Of a DNA stretch of 64,000 bases, positions 9,551-19,636 are shown piece by piece. Source of the DNA: Arcanobacterium pinnipediorum (lineage in GTDB: Bacteria > Actinomycetota > Actinomycetes > Actinomycetales > Actinomycetaceae); the NCBI RefSeq assembly GCF_023973165.1, contig NZ_CP099547.1:248001-312000 (forward strand), in the 5' to 3' direction. Under the pieces are notes generated by a model, which ran no database searches, was not told the DNA's origin, and saw only the letters and a list, made by a program, of their open reading frames with translations. The translations under genes and the position numbers were made by a program. Numbering within the stretch: the stretch's first letter is position 1; each line of letters starts with the position of its first letter.

Positions 9551-10421
9551 AACAGGCCGAATGGGTATCGGCATTATTTCAGCAGGTAAAGTCGGTGCTG
9601 GACTCGGCGCAGCGATGCGCGGCGCTGGGCATCAGATCATTGGCGCTTACGCAACCTCCCAAGCCAGTCTGGAACGTTTGGAGCTGATGTTACCGGGGGT
9701 TGCGGCACTAGATATACCAACTATCGTAGAACGCAGTGAAGTAATTCTTTTAGCTGTGCCCGACGACGAACTTCCCGGCTTGGTTCACGGGCTGGCGCAA
9801 AGCGGTTTATGGCAAGCCGGTCAGCTCCTTATCCACGTAGCTGGACGATATGGTACCAACGTACTCCAACCGGCAATAGCCCAAGGAACACTTGGATTAG
9901 CTATCCATCCGGCAATGACTTTCACTGGCACCTCGCTCGATATTGCCCGGCTGCGTGGCTGCCCGTATGCGATCACTGCTCCGGCCATGCTCCAACCTAT
10001 CGGCATGGCGCTGGTTAACGATATGGGTGGAGAAGGATTCATTGTCAGTGAAGGTGATCGCCCACTTTATCATGCGGCCCTAGCACACGGCGCAAACCAT
10101 GTTGTCACTGTTATTACCCAGGCAACCCGGCTATTGAACAGTATTGGCCTAGATAACAACTATATTCGGCCGTTAGTTACAGCCGCACTCGAAGGTGCGT
10201 TGAGTTCAGGCGAGGCACTCCAAACCGGGCCAGTGGTTCGCGGTGATAGCGGAACGGTATCTGAACATATTGCCACCCTCGAAACGATTGGCATTGAAGA
10301 TCAGGCACTGGCCGACGTCTTACCAGCATACCGAGCCCTTGCGCGCGCAACTGCTGAGCGTGCGTTGGCTCGCAGAGTTATCACTGAAGATGTGTTCAAC
10401 GAAATTAGGAGTAAACTCTAA
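9531..10421 (+). CDS. Rossmann-fold DUF2520 protein, possible ketopantoate reductase-type oxidoreductase
   Basis: A 296-residue protein. The N-terminal NAD(P)-binding Rossmann fold has GIISAGKVGAGLGAAM as its glycine-rich loop (about 13-28), followed by VILLAVPDDELPGL. The C-terminal part is a helical DUF2520 domain with the HPAMTFTG and AHGANHVVT segments. It sits 54 bases before panC. That position, and the overall 6-phosphogluconate-dehydrogenase-like shape, suggest a dehydrogenase serving pantothenate synthesis, possibly the missing ketopantoate reductase step. This is inference from context only. The GTG at 9531 overlaps the previous gene; ATGs at 9537 and 9561 are alternatives. Confidence 0.85.
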   Translation: MTMLENKTGRMGIGIISAGKVGAGLGAAMRGAGHQIIGAYATSQASLERLELMLPGVAALDIPTIVERSEVILLAVPDDELPGLVHGLAQSGLWQAGQLLIHVAGRYGTNVLQPAIAQGTLGLAIHPAMTFTGTSLDIARLRGCPYAITAPAMLQPIGMALVNDMGGEGFIVSEGDRPLYHAALAHGANHVVTVITQATRLLNSIGLDNNYIRPLVTAALEGALSSGEALQTGPVVRGDSGTVSEHIATLETIGIEDQALADVLPAYRALARATAERALARRVITEDVFNEIRSKL

Positions 10422-10475
10422 CCCGGAACTGTGTGCCGTTAAGGCATATTCTTAGCGAAAGAGATCGGAGAAACG

Positions 10476-11303
10476 ATGATTATCGCTTCCACTCCCGCAC
10501 AATTACAAGAGGCGCTTAAGCTACTTCACGGCGATATCGGGTTAGTGATGACGATGGGAGCGCTTCACGATGGGCATTTATCCCTCGTGGAAGCAGCTCG
10601 CAAAGAATCAGATCACGTCGTCGTATCGATCTATGTCAATCCGCTCCAGTTTGGTCCGGGAGAAGATTTTGATGCATACCCTCGCGATCTCGAAGCTGAT
10701 GTGGCCAAGCTAGAGGGGGTCGACGTCGTCTTTGCGCCCACAGATGACGTCATGTATCCGCGCACCCCATTGGTGCGCATTGATCCAGGCCCAGTAGCTT
10801 CAGTTCTTGAGGGCAAAACACGCCCAACTCATTTTGCTGGCGTGCTTCAGGTTGTCCATAAAGTTTTTAACATCGTTGGGCCACATGCTGCGTGGTTTGG
10901 CCAAAAAGATGCACAGCAACTTGCACTGATCCGATCTATGGTTGCTGATTTGAATATGCCACTTGATATTCGTGCAGTTCCAATTAAGCGCGAACCGAGC
11001 GGGTTGGCAATGTCCTCACGCAATAGCTACTTATCGGAGCGTGAAAAGGAACAGGCATTAGCGCTTTTCCGCGCCCTTACGGTGGGGCAGCGAGTGGCGC
11101 ACGATGGTGGCAGTGCGGCTCAGACGCTCGCTGCTGCTCGCGAATCTCTCGCGCATGCTCCTGGTGTGAAAATGGATTATTTGGAACTTGTTGATCGCGA
11201 TACGTTCATGCCATTAACTGAGGCCGGAAATGGGCTACTCGTTTGTGCGGCGTGGGTTGGTCCCACCCGTTTGATTGACAACTTGGAGGTTGTGATTGGC
11301 TAG
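10476..11303 (+). CDS. panC: Pantothenate synthetase (pantoate-beta-alanine ligase)
   Basis: PanC joins pantoate and beta-alanine using ATP, through a pantoyl-adenylate, to form pantothenate. The 275-residue protein has the ATP-binding MGALHDGH segment (a HIGH-like motif, about 26-33), [20 protein letters not shown], the KVFNIV and FGQKDAQQL segments, and the C-terminal KMSKS-like [10 protein letters not shown] Shine-Dalgarno GGAGA lies upstream of the ATG at 10476. Its stop overlaps the panD start, so panC and panD are coupled; PanD supplies beta-alanine for this reaction. Confidence 0.97.
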   Translation: MIIASTPAQLQEALKLLHGDIGLVMTMGALHDGHLSLVEAARKESDHVVVSIYVNPLQFGPGEDFDAYPRDLEADVAKLEGVDVVFAPTDDVMYPRTPLVRIDPGPVASVLEGKTRPTHFAGVLQVVHKVFNIVGPHAAWFGQKDAQQLALIRSMVADLNMPLDIRAVPIKREPSGLAMSSRNSYLSEREKEQALALFRALTVGQRVAHDGGSAAQTLAAARESLAHAPGVKMDYLELVDRDTFMPLTEAGNGLLVCAAWVGPTRLIDNLEVVIG

Positions 11304-11736
11304 TACACGTCTACGCCGGATGGTCACCGGCAAAATCCACCGCGCAACTGTCACGGGAGCTGACCTTCACTATGTTGGTTCGGTAACTATTGATGCCGAT
11401 CTGCTCGATGCTGCCGATATATTGCCTGGTGAGGCAGTAGATGTTGTTGATGTCAATAACGGGCAACGCCTGACCACGTACACGATTCCGGGTGAGCGTG
11501 GTAAAGGCGAGATTATTTTAAACGGTGCGGCTGCCCACAAAGTCAGTGTTGGCGACCTCGTCATCATTATGTGTTATTCGCTTGTTGACGACGAAACCGC
11601 GCGCACGCTTTCCCCGCAGGTAGTTTTTGTTGATGAGCATAATCAGCTGGTTCATCTAGGGCACGAACCGGGGCAAGTTCCCCACAACGACGCAGATTTG
11701 GAGTCTTCGGGAATTCCTTTTTCTCAAGCGCGCTAA
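11296..11736 (+). CDS. panD: Aspartate 1-decarboxylase proenzyme
   Basis: PanD decarboxylates L-aspartate to beta-alanine with a pyruvoyl cofactor made by self-cleavage. The cleavage site is the Gly-Ser pair in HYVGSVTID (G28-S29 from the TTG start), followed by the conserved [10 protein letters not shown] and [13 protein letters not shown] segments. At 146 residues it is close to the actinobacterial norm. I kept the TTG at 11296, overlapping panC, because the family normally has about eight residues before the [10 protein letters not shown] block; an ATG at 11320 would remove them. It acts with PanC. Confidence 0.95.
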   Translation: MASTRLRRMVTGKIHRATVTGADLHYVGSVTIDADLLDAADILPGEAVDVVDVNNGQRLTTYTIPGERGKGEIILNGAAAHKVSVGDLVIIMCYSLVDDETARTLSPQVVFVDEHNQLVHLGHEPGQVPHNDADLESSGIPFSQAR

Positions 11737-11787
11737 TTCGCGCTCCATCTCACGTCCAATCTGCTGAAAACGACCAGCTCTGCCTTG

Positions 11788-11799
11788 TAATCTTAAAGG
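11788..11799 (+). promoter_or_regulatory. Candidate leaderless promoter -10 for lysS
   Basis: TAATCT at 11788-11793 lies 6 bases before the GTG at 11800. If transcription starts at that G, the AAAGGG just before the alternative ATG at 11806 would not be in the mRNA as a ribosome site. Confidence 0.4.
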
Positions 11800-13389
11800 G
11801 TGAATATGAACGAAAATAATACCCCAACTGTTGCTGACGATACTTCTGACCAGATTCAGGTTCGTAAGGATAAACGCCAGCGTCTGCTTGATGACGGCCG
11901 CCAGCCTTATGCTGCAGAACTTCCTATCACTTCATCGATTGTTAAGGTCCGTGAAGGATATGCAGTTGCTGAGCTCGATGCCGAGGGCAATGCTGTGGCC
12001 GAGCCAGCTGGCGATGTTCGTATATTGACTCCTGGTGAAGAAACTGAAGACGTGGTGGGTATAGCTGGACGTGTCATGTTCATGCGCCCATCGGGCAAGA
12101 TTGCCTTCACAGTTCTCCAAGATGGCGCTGGAACCCGTATCCAGGTTATTTTCTCCCTTGCTAATGTTGGTAAGGAAGCTTTTGATGCGTTAAAGGCCGA
12201 CGTCGATTTAGGCGATTTTATTTTCGTACACGGCCATGTTGGTACCTCTAAGCGTGGCGAACTTTCTATCTTTGCTCACGAGTGGCAAATGGCGTCGAAA
12301 GCAATTCGTCCACTTCCAAAGACGTTCACCACTGCTGATGGTGTGGAAATGGCGTTGAGTGAAGAGTCGCGCGTGCGTGCTCGCCACCTGGATTTGATTA
12401 CCCGGCAAAGTGCCCGTGACATGGTACGTATTCGCGCTAAAGTGATGCGTTCGCTGCGTAATACTTTCGAATCCGATGACTTTATCGAGTTAGAAACTCC
12501 GATTTTGCAGGTGTTGCACGGTGGTGCTGCGGCGCGTCCGTTTACCACTCACATTAATGCGTACGATCAAGATCTCTATTTGCGTATTGCAACCGAATTG
12601 TATTTGAAGCGTGCTGTTGTTGGCGGAGTTGATCGCGTTTATGAAATCGGAAAGAATTTCCGTAATGAAGGTGCTGATTCTTCACATTCGCCAGAATTTA
12701 CTGCCCTCGAAGCATACGCAGCCTACGGTACGTATGACACGATGGCTAAACTGACTCAAGACTTGGTACAAAATGCTGCCCGCGATGTGTTTGGTTCTAC
12801 CACCGTTACGTTGGCTGACGGCACCGAATATGATTTAGGTGGCCAGTGGGATACCATCACGCTTTATGAATCATTATCGGAAGCTGTTGGTGAAGAAATT
12901 AGCGTCCACACTCCACGTGAGCACTTGGTGGCGCTTGCAGAAAAGTATGGCATTAAAGTCAAAGATTATGCTGTTGCCGGTAAGATTGCGGAAGATATTT
13001 GGGAAGAACTTGTTGGAGATAAGCTCTGGGCGCCGACTTTCGTTCGAGACTTCCCCGAAGATACTTCACCGTTGACCCGCAACCATCGCACGAAGCCTGG
13101 TTTGACTGAGAAGTGGGATCTATACATTCGTGGTGTTGAAACAGCTACTGCATACAGCGAACTTGCGGATCCAGTTATTCAGCGCGAACGTTTAACTCAA
13201 CAATCTCTCGATGCTGCTAATGGCGATCCAGAAGCAATGCAACTCGATGAAGATTTCATTGAAGCGATGGAACAGGGTTTCCCACCTGCTGGCGGTATGG
13301 GCATGGGAATCGATCGGTTGCTGATGGCTTTGACTGGCTTGGGCATTCGAGAAACTATTACTTTCCCATTCGTTAAACCGCGCGCCTAA
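11800..13389 (+). CDS. lysS: Lysine-tRNA ligase (class II)
   Basis: Charges tRNA(Lys) with lysine. The 529-residue protein has an N-terminal OB-fold anticodon-binding domain (about 60-165, including VGIAGRVMFMRPSGKIAF). A class II catalytic core follows, with motif 1 around FIELETPIL, motif 2 FRNEGADSSHSPEF, and motif 3 GMGMGIDRLLMAL near the C-terminus. Length is ordinary. Two starts are possible: GTG 11800, favoured by a -10 box 6 bases upstream, or ATG 11806, which has AAAGGG at good spacing; they differ by two residues. A strong hairpin follows the gene, which is convergent with the sialidase. Confidence 0.96.
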   Translation: MNMNENNTPTVADDTSDQIQVRKDKRQRLLDDGRQPYAAELPITSSIVKVREGYAVAELDAEGNAVAEPAGDVRILTPGEETEDVVGIAGRVMFMRPSGKIAFTVLQDGAGTRIQVIFSLANVGKEAFDALKADVDLGDFIFVHGHVGTSKRGELSIFAHEWQMASKAIRPLPKTFTTADGVEMALSEESRVRARHLDLITRQSARDMVRIRAKVMRSLRNTFESDDFIELETPILQVLHGGAAARPFTTHINAYDQDLYLRIATELYLKRAVVGGVDRVYEIGKNFRNEGADSSHSPEFTALEAYAAYGTYDTMAKLTQDLVQNAARDVFGSTTVTLADGTEYDLGGQWDTITLYESLSEAVGEEISVHTPREHLVALAEKYGIKVKDYAVAGKIAEDIWEELVGDKLWAPTFVRDFPEDTSPLTRNHRTKPGLTEKWDLYIRGVETATAYSELADPVIQRERLTQQSLDAANGDPEAMQLDEDFIEAMEQGFPPAGGMGMGIDRLLMALTGLGIRETITFPFVKPRA

Positions 13390-13409
13390 GATGATGCGAG
13401 ATTAAAGAT

Positions 13410-13455
13410 ATATAGTTCTGGCTGGAATAATTACTTATTCCAGCCAGAACTATAT
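13410..13455. terminator. Bidirectional hairpin terminator between lysS and the sialidase gene
   Basis: A perfect 21-bp stem (13410-13430 pairing with 13435-13455) with a 4-base TTAC loop, core TTCTGGCTGGAATAA. It lies between the convergent stops of lysS and the sialidase gene. Both outer edges are A/T rich, so it can end transcripts from either side. Confidence 0.85.
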
Positions 13456-13486
13456 TACGTGTGGGACCATCACACGAGTGTAACTG

Positions 13487-16400
13487 TTAGCTCTTGGCAG
13501 AGCGGCGGCGAAGGAGAGTTCCGCCTGCTAATGCTAAGAAGCTAACAATGATAAGCCCACCAGCCATGCTGCCAGTCTTAGCCAACATGCCTCCAGATTG
13601 CTGGACAGAAGAAATAGGTTGTTTCTCTGTTGGCGTTTGAGGAGTGGTAGGCGTTTGAGGTGTAGTTGGTGTAACTGGGGTTGACTTCTTCGGTGAAATA
13701 GTCAGTTCAACCTTAACTTCACCAGAGTTTGCGCCACGTGCGATGACGTGATGCTTACCGGTAGCAAAATCAAGGGGAACTAGCCATTGCGTGCTTACTT
13801 TTCCGGTGGCATCTGCAATGAATGTTCCTAGATCTACTACCCGTGAGTGGACTTCTATCTTCACTTCTTCACCTGGTTTGAAACCAGCAAACGTGAAGGT
13901 AGCAGTTTCGCCGAGCCGTGCGCTGAAGCTTGCTGAATCCGCACGCGGACCAGCTGGGTCCGTTGGGTTAGCCGGATCGGTTGGATCAGCTGGGTTAGCT
14001 GGATCGGTTGGATCAGCTGGGTTAGCTGGATCGGTTGGATCAGCTGGGTTAGCTGGGTTAGCCGGATCGGTTGGATCAGCTGGGTTAGCTGGATCGGTTG
14101 GATCAGCTGGGTCCGTTGGGTCCGTTGGGTCCGTTGGGTCGGTTGGGTCCGTTGGGTCCGTTGGGTTAGCTGGGTCCGTTGGGTTAGCTGGGTCGGTTGG
14201 ATCAGCTGGGTCGGTTGGGTCGGTTGGGTCGGTTGGGTCGGTTGGATCAGCTGGGTCGGTTGGGTCGGTTGGGTCGGTTGGATCAGCTGGGTTAGCTGGG
14301 TCGGTTGGGTCGGTTGGATCAGCTGGATCCGTTGGATCAGCTGGATCCGTTGGATCAGCCGGATCAGTTGGATTTACGATGATGACGTCTGAATCCACGC
14401 TACCGGCATCAATCTCGTCATGTGTTGCCGGGGTTGCCGGATCAGTCTTGAAACATACTTCGGATAACGAAACCCAAGTATTACTGGAGCTTCCCGCTGT
14501 TTGAGTCACATGTAGACGTAGGGTCACTGCATCGCCGTCGCTAAACATAGTACGCAACGAGGATAGATCAATACTCAACCGATCATCCAAAGTGATATCA
14601 CCCAATTGAGTTTGGGTATTATCTGCACCGATAACAGATAGTGAACCAGTGCGAACACGACCATTAGGACCATCGAGTCGATTCGTGATATCCACAGCTC
14701 GCAATGCCGAGGTGTAGTCGAAAGAGAAATCGATATCTAATGGAACCACAGAAGAACCCCACGGAGTATGCCAGATGGTGGAGGTATCACCGTCGAACAT
14801 ATTACGCGCTCCATTTTGTGCATTGACTTCTTCAGCAGGCAAGGTATCAGGAACCGTTACCGCCAAGCACTGCGGGTTTGCTTCCCCATCGAGAAGCTCG
14901 ACCGTGAGATCAGCAGCACCCGAAACAGTCTTTCCTCCAGCAGCCAACTCGAATGGGATTCGAACCGGACCTGATTCTTGGAATGAAGGAACAATGAGCT
15001 TCATGCGCACCTTTGCGTCCTGTCCGGGGGCAATCGTAGGAACAGTAAATGAGGTTATTGCCGTAGCCTCGCCAGCTTGAGCAAGTGGAACAGTAGTTCC
15101 AACGAACTTCCAGCCCTCGGGCAATTGAGCTGTCAATGTAGCATCAGCAATAGGCTGGCTACCAACATTGCGTACAGTAACATCGATGATGTTGCCGCCA
15201 CGGTTCACAGTGGTCTCATCGGTAGAAACAATGGCTGGAATGTTTCCTAGCCAGTCCAAGGAAACAGTGGTGTAACTGATAAATCCGTATCCACTACTGC
15301 CTGGAGCTGGGCTCTCATACAAGATACCGAAGCGACCAGAGGTGAAGTTCCCGTCAGCATCAGGAAGTGGAGTGATCGTCGAATAGCCGGTGAATCCAGG
15401 TTGGAAAGCCTTGGATGCAGACCACGTTTGACCATCGTCATAAGAGATCTTCACCGTACCATTGAGGCGGTCTCCACTATGTGCAGTATTGCTAAAGAGG
15501 AGAATCTTTGCCCGCGGGTCATCAGCTGGAGCATCTGGGAATGCTCGCACAATACCAGCGTTATTATTTGGATCAACTAATGTTTGGTCAATGCTGACTT
15601 CACCATAGGTTTGACCGCCATCTTCAGAAATCGCAATGCGGCGAGCAGTAACGCTTGGTGCGCCACGGTTTGAAGAGCGCGAGTTTACCATGAGGCGACC
15701 ATCGGAGAGTTCAACGACTTTGTTTTCGTCCATGCCGGCGCCGAATGCCTCTCCAGCTTGCCACGTTTGGCCATGATCGTCAGAGTAGACGGAGACTGCC
15801 TGGAAAACTTCACGGCCATTTTGACGTACAGCGTAGGTAAATTGTTGGATCAAACGACCCTTGTGTACCCGATCAGAACGTAGTTGGATACCTTCACCTG
15901 ATGCTGCGAAGCGAGCTCGCATCACATTGGTATCAGGTGTGATATCTGCGGTAATGATGCGAGGTTCAGTCCATGTTTCACCATTGTCCGTTGAGGACAT
16001 AACGGCTGCATGGATGACATTGCGATTATTGGGATCGACGCCGAAGCTGGAACCAGCCAAACCTTGGTTGAAAGATTTGACGAAGAACATAAAGATTTCG
16101 TTAGTTTCACGATCAACGACGTAGGAGGGGTCAGAATAGCCGAATTGTTCGAATCCAGGTTTGCCGGCTGCGATAGTCGTAGCTGGTTCCCAAGAACGGC
16201 CGCCGTCTTTAGAAATGCGCTGAACGATTGAATTCGGGGTTGGAGCATCACCACATCCAGCAGGACGGCCATCCCATGCGGCAAGAATCCATCCGTTGGG
16301 AGCAGTTGTGAGTGCTGGGATGCGGTAGCATGCGTAACCAGCTTGATTTGGTCGCGCAAGGACGACCTGATCGCCGTCGTTGTAATCAGTGGGGATCTCT

Positions 16401-17782
16401 GACGGATCTGGTGCGCCTGGATCTACCGGAGGAGCTTCAGGAGCCAACTCCTGGTAGTGAGCTGTGACCTCAGCGGCAGTGAGCACCCGGTTAAAGACGC
16501 GAACTTCGTCAATCTTACCGTTGAAATTCAGGCCGCCAATTTTATCGAGTGGAGCAGTAAAGGCGTTGGTAGCAGTCCAATCCTTGACCCCAATAAGTTC
16601 ACCGTTAATATACAAGGCAAGGCCGTGCTGTGCGGACTGGGTCCACGTGTATTGATACCACTTGTGGGCTTCAACTATCGCAGATGAATAAGTTAGCACC
16701 ATCCGATCTCCGGCACCAACGTGGACTCCGTTACCAGCTGAGCCATCGGTTAGACGAAGATCGAAAGCGATATTGCCTGAAGTATCGGAAATAACAGATG
16801 TGCGCCGGGTTGGGGTTGCAATTGGACTTACCCAATAAGAGATGGACCAATCCGAATTAGCGCTCAGTTCATGATTGTCAGCAAACGTCATACCGTTACC
16901 GTTGGTTACTTCCAAAGCCTTGCCAGAAATACCTTCATCAGTAAACGATAAGCCAGTAGTGATACCGTTACGCTCGCCTCCTGAATCGTTACCGTCTTCA
17001 TCATCGAAGCTGTAGTGGTGAATCAAACCTTGGGTATCTTCATCACTAGGTTCTTCTGGGGTGACCGGCTCTGTAGGAGTTGAATCAGGTTGTGTTTGGG
17101 CAGTGTATTCACTGGTGACTTCTGCTGCGGAGAGTACCCGGTTGTAGACACGGACCTCATCAATTTTCCCATTAAAGTTCAAGCCACCGACTTTATCGAG
17201 TGGAGGAGCAAAAGCATGGGTGGCCGTCCAGTCCTTAGTGGTGACAAGTTGGCCATTGAGATACATTGATAAACCAGCAGTTGCCGATTGCGTCCACGAA
17301 ACCTGTTGCCATTCGGTGCTAATTGGATCCTTGGAGTAGGTCAAAATCATCGAATCGCCGCTACCAACGTGTGCGCCACGGCCGCGGTCACTGTTTTTTA
17401 GGCGTAAATCAAACGCAATATCGCCTGAGGCATCAGAAAGCACCGATGTGCGCGATGTAGGTTCACTATCTACTTTGAACCAGTATGAAATAGTCCAGTT
17501 TGTTTGGTTGGCGAGATTGTGAGTTTCGGTGAAGGTCATACCTTGACCGTTTGTTACTGCAAGGGACTTACCTGAAACGCTGTCTTGACTAAAAGTAGCA
17601 GTGCTTGTATCGCCATCGCGACTACCAACACTATCCGCGCCAGTTTCTTCGTCAAACGTGTAGCGGTGGATCAATCCGGTGGTTGCGAGGGCGGGTTCGT
17701 CCGGTGGTGAGGCGTAAGCCAAACCGGGCAGAGCAATCAGTATGGTGCTCACAGCGGCGATTGAGGAAGTAAACCGGGACAT
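13487..17782 (-). CDS. Cell-wall-anchored modular sialidase (GH33) with duplicated LamG domains and DPT/DPA stalk
   Basis: An exo-alpha-sialidase that releases terminal sialic acid from host glycans at the cell surface. The order over 1431 residues is: signal peptide (1-24, cut after AYA); two LamG-type lectin-like domains (about 36-232 and 252-446) that are clear duplicates; a GH33 beta-propeller (about 468-845); a NEW3-type beta-sandwich (about 847-960); an F5/8C discoidin-like domain (about 972-1111); a tripeptide repeat stalk (1137-1277); an Ig-like module (about 1280-1368); a TP-rich spacer; and LAKTG (1400-1404) with a hydrophobic helix and RRR tail. Catalytic signs are YRIP (R487 of the Arg triad), CGDAP (D512, likely acid/base), DENKVVEL (685-692), Y800 as nucleophile, and five Asp boxes ([40 protein letters not shown]). 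Shine-Dalgarno AAGGAG precedes the ATG. It stands alone between two terminators. LAxTG signals are usually handled by class E sortases. Confidence 0.95.
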   Translation of the reverse strand: MSRFTSSIAAVSTILIALPGLAYASPPDEPALATTGLIHRYTFDEETGADSVGSRDGDTSTATFSQDSVSGKSLAVTNGQGMTFTETHNLANQTNWTISYWFKVDSEPTSRTSVLSDASGDIAFDLRLKNSDRGRGAHVGSGDSMILTYSKDPISTEWQQVSWTQSATAGLSMYLNGQLVTTKDWTATHAFAPPLDKVGGLNFNGKIDEVRVYNRVLSAAEVTSEYTAQTQPDSTPTEPVTPEEPSDEDTQGLIHHYSFDDEDGNDSGGERNGITTGLSFTDEGISGKALEVTNGNGMTFADNHELSANSDWSISYWVSPIATPTRRTSVISDTSGNIAFDLRLTDGSAGNGVHVGAGDRMVLTYSSAIVEAHKWYQYTWTQSAQHGLALYINGELIGVKDWTATNAFTAPLDKIGGLNFNGKIDEVRVFNRVLTAAEVTAHYQELAPEAPPVDPGAPDPSEIPTDYNDGDQVVLARPNQAGYACYRIPALTTAPNGWILAAWDGRPAGCGDAPTPNSIVQRISKDGGRSWEPATTIAAGKPGFEQFGYSDPSYVVDRETNEIFMFFVKSFNQGLAGSSFGVDPNNRNVIHAAVMSSTDNGETWTEPRIITADITPDTNVMRARFAASGEGIQLRSDRVHKGRLIQQFTYAVRQNGREVFQAVSVYSDDHGQTWQAGEAFGAGMDENKVVELSDGRLMVNSRSSNRGAPSVTARRIAISEDGGQTYGEVSIDQTLVDPNNNAGIVRAFPDAPADDPRAKILLFSNTAHSGDRLNGTVKISYDDGQTWSASKAFQPGFTGYSTITPLPDADGNFTSGRFGILYESPAPGSSGYGFISYTTVSLDWLGNIPAIVSTDETTVNRGGNIIDVTVRNVGSQPIADATLTAQLPEGWKFVGTTVPLAQAGEATAITSFTVPTIAPGQDAKVRMKLIVPSFQESGPVRIPFELAAGGKTVSGAADLTVELLDGEANPQCLAVTVPDTLPAEEVNAQNGARNMFDGDTSTIWHTPWGSSVVPLDIDFSFDYTSALRAVDITNRLDGPNGRVRTGSLSVIGADNTQTQLGDITLDDRLSIDLSSLRTMFSDGDAVTLRLHVTQTAGSSSNTWVSLSEVCFKTDPATPATHDEIDAGSVDSDVIIVNPTDPADPTDPADPTDPADPTDPTDPANPADPTDPTDPTDPADPTDPTDPTDPTDPADPTDPANPTDPANPTDPTDPTDPTDPTDPTDPADPTDPANPADPTDPANPANPADPTDPANPADPTDPANPADPTDPANPTDPAGPRADSASFSARLGETATFTFAGFKPGEEVKIEVHSRVVDLGTFIADATGKVSTQWLVPLDFATGKHHVIARGANSGEVKVELTISPKKSTPVTPTTPQTPTTPQTPTEKQPISSVQQSGGMLAKTGSMAGGLIIVSFLALAGGTLLRRRSAKS
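13952..14374 (-). repeat. 47-unit, 9-bp coding tandem repeat (Asp/Asn-Pro-Thr/Ala)
   Basis: An uninterrupted in-frame tract of 423 bp encodes 47 copies of the tripeptide D/N-P-T/A (sialidase residues 1137-1277). Units are mostly DPT and DPA. Toward the cell-wall end a higher-order 27-bp unit, DPT-DPA-NPA, recurs about five times. Because each unit is 9 bp, copy-number change would lengthen or shorten the stalk without breaking the frame. Confidence 0.95.
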
Positions 17783-17910
17783 CGGTTCTCCTTTTCTTGT
17801 GCTTTATGTGTGTCAATTGACAACCGTCATCGTTGACGGAGTCCAACATGTGGTTCATCGTTGAACCTTGGCTCGCCTTCGAGCCAAGTTAGTTATGTGG
17901 TCCACACAAC
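17783..17910 (-). promoter_or_regulatory. Sialidase leader with several inverted repeats
   Basis: Upstream of the ATG are a good ribosome site (AAGGAG), a perfect 12-bp palindrome TGTCAATTGACA (17811-17822), an inverted repeat GGTTCA/TGAACC (17852-17867), a hairpin TTGGCTCG/CGAGCCAA (17868-17887) and TGTGG-T-CCACA (17896-17906). On the minus strand a TATAGT-like -10 lies near 17907-17914. These could be operator sites or a structured leader; the regulator is unknown. Confidence 0.4.
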
Positions 17911-17971
17911 TATAGCCATTGTTACTTAGATATCAGACGACTGGCAAGTTATGCGCTAAATTCCTTTTAAA

Positions 17972-18019
17972 TAACATGGCTCTATGCAAAGTTTTCACAC
18001 TATGCATAGAGCCATGTTA
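17972..18019 (-). terminator. Hairpin terminator downstream of glpK
   Basis: A perfect 17-bp stem (17972-17988 with 18003-18019, core CATGGCTCTATGCA) and a 14-base loop lie 18 bases beyond the glpK stop, followed on the minus strand by an A/T-rich run. It separates glpK from the sialidase promoter. Confidence 0.7.
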
Positions 18020-18036
18020 GTTATCGTGATGGGTGA

Positions 18037-19569
18037 TTAGCCGTCGATCTTCTCTGCGTCTTCATCAACCCAGTCGAAGGTACGGGTTACAGCCTTCTTC
18101 CACAGGCGCATCTGGCGCTCGCGTTCTTCTACCGGCATCTGAGGCGAGAAACGCTTGCCTTCCTTCCAGTTGGCGACGACGTCGTCTTCGCCATTCCAGA
18201 AGCCAACTGCGATACCAGCAGCGTATGCGGCACCCAAGGCTGTTGTTTCAGCAACCTCTGGTACGACGACGTCCACGCCGAGAATATCTGCCTGGAACTG
18301 CATGAGGGTATCGTTAGCGGTCATACCGCCGTCGACGCGAAGTTCGGTGAGGTCTGCAGACGAATCTGCGTTCATAGCTTCGAGAACTTCTGCGGTCTGG
18401 AAAGCGGTTGCTTCAAGCACGGCGCGAGCCAAGTGAGCCTTGGTGTTGTACCGGGTCAAACCAACGATTGCGCCACGCGCATCGTCCTTCCAATAAGGTG
18501 CGAACAGGCCCGAGAAAGCCGGAACGAAGTAGACACCGCCGTTATCATCGACACTTGCAGCCAGATCTTCAATTTCTGGAGCAGTGGAAATAATACCGAG
18601 GTTGTCGCGTAGCCATTGAACAAGTGAACCGGTTACTGCGATCGAACCTTCAAGAGCGTAGACCGCTTCTTGATCGCCGATCTTGTAGCACACGGTGGTC
18701 AACAGGCCGTTTTCGGAGGTTACAGCTTCATTGCCGGTGTTAATCAGCATAAAGCAGCCAGTTCCGTAGGTGTTCTTTGCCATACCCTTCTGGAAGCAGG
18801 CTTGACCGAACGTTGCGGCTTGCTGATCGCCTAAAATACCTGCAATCGGGGTGTCAATGAGCAAGGAATTCTTTGAGGCGTGGCCATAGACTTCCGATGA
18901 AGAACGAATTTCTGGCAACATCGACATCGGAATACCCATATCGGCGCAGATGCCTTCATCCCACTGTAGCTTGCGCACATCCATAAGCATGGTACGCGAA
19001 GCATTGGTTACGTCAGTGACGTGGACGCCACCATTGGGCCCGCCAGTTAGGTTCCACAAAACCCAGCAGTCAGTGTTACCGAAGAGGAGGTCTCCAGCTT
19101 CAGCCTTCTCACGAGCGCCCTCGACGTTATCTAAGATCCACTTAACTTTTGGTCCCGAGAAGTAGGTTGCTAGGGGCAAGCCACAGATTTCCTTGTACTT
19201 ATCTGCGCCTTCGTCGCCAGCTAGTTCTCGGACGATTTTATCGGTACGGGTATCTTGCCACACGATAGCGTTGTAGATCGGTTCGCCAGTGTTTTTATCC
19301 CATACGACGGCGGTTTCACGCTGGTTTGTGATACCAATAGCGGCGATTTCGTGACGGTTGATATCTGCTTTGGCCAATGCTTCGCCAACGACCTCGCGAA
19401 TATTATCGCGAATTTCGATGGGGTCATGCTCGACGAGACCAGCCTTTGGGAAAATCTGCTTGTGTTCTTTTTGTCCAACCGAAACGATTTCACCGGAGTG
19501 GTTGAAAATGATGGCACGTGATGATGTGGTGCCTTGGTCGATTGCTAATACGTACTTTTTCTCAGTCAT
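18037..19569 (-). CDS. glpK: Glycerol kinase
   Basis: GlpK phosphorylates glycerol to sn-glycerol 3-phosphate and traps it in the cell. The 510-residue protein has the FGGY-family N-terminal signature [11 protein letters not shown], a [13 protein letters not shown] segment, WLLWN-like substrate regions and the C-terminal [20 protein letters not shown] motif. The length is standard. A Shine-Dalgarno AGAGGA precedes the ATG at 19569. It lies 67 bases after glpF and is probably transcribed with it from the glpF promoter, which carries the proposed regulatory palindrome. A hairpin ends the operon. Confidence 0.98.
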   Translation of the reverse strand: MTEKKYVLAIDQGTTSSRAIIFNHSGEIVSVGQKEHKQIFPKAGLVEHDPIEIRDNIREVVGEALAKADINRHEIAAIGITNQRETAVVWDKNTGEPIYNAIVWQDTRTDKIVRELAGDEGADKYKEICGLPLATYFSGPKVKWILDNVEGAREKAEAGDLLFGNTDCWVLWNLTGGPNGGVHVTDVTNASRTMLMDVRKLQWDEGICADMGIPMSMLPEIRSSSEVYGHASKNSLLIDTPIAGILGDQQAATFGQACFQKGMAKNTYGTGCFMLINTGNEAVTSENGLLTTVCYKIGDQEAVYALEGSIAVTGSLVQWLRDNLGIISTAPEIEDLAASVDDNGGVYFVPAFSGLFAPYWKDDARGAIVGLTRYNTKAHLARAVLEATAFQTAEVLEAMNADSSADLTELRVDGGMTANDTLMQFQADILGVDVVVPEVAETTALGAAYAAGIAVGFWNGEDDVVANWKEGKRFSPQMPVEERERQMRLWKKAVTRTFDWVDEDAEKIDG

Positions 19570-19636
19570 TGAGTTTTCCTCTATTTGTGATCGTTAGGAA
19601 CGGCAACGATGCCGATCAAAGATGAATTGGTGGCTG

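Noticed and set aside
13952..14374. Regular repeats that could be taken for a CRISPR array
   Set aside because: The units are 9 bp, continuous, in frame with the sialidase and have no spacers; no cas genes are present.
13791..14504. Open frame on the plus strand encoding a Gly/Ser/Val/Leu repeat protein of 237 residues
   Set aside because: It is the antisense shadow of the 9-bp repeats in the sialidase; the periodicity keeps the opposite strand free of stops. It has no ribosome site and no flanking domains.
13487..17782. Sialidase gene as a recent horizontal acquisition
   Set aside because: Base composition and codon choice look like the neighbours, and no mobile genes, att sites or tRNA flank it. 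Gain cannot be shown from this window alone.
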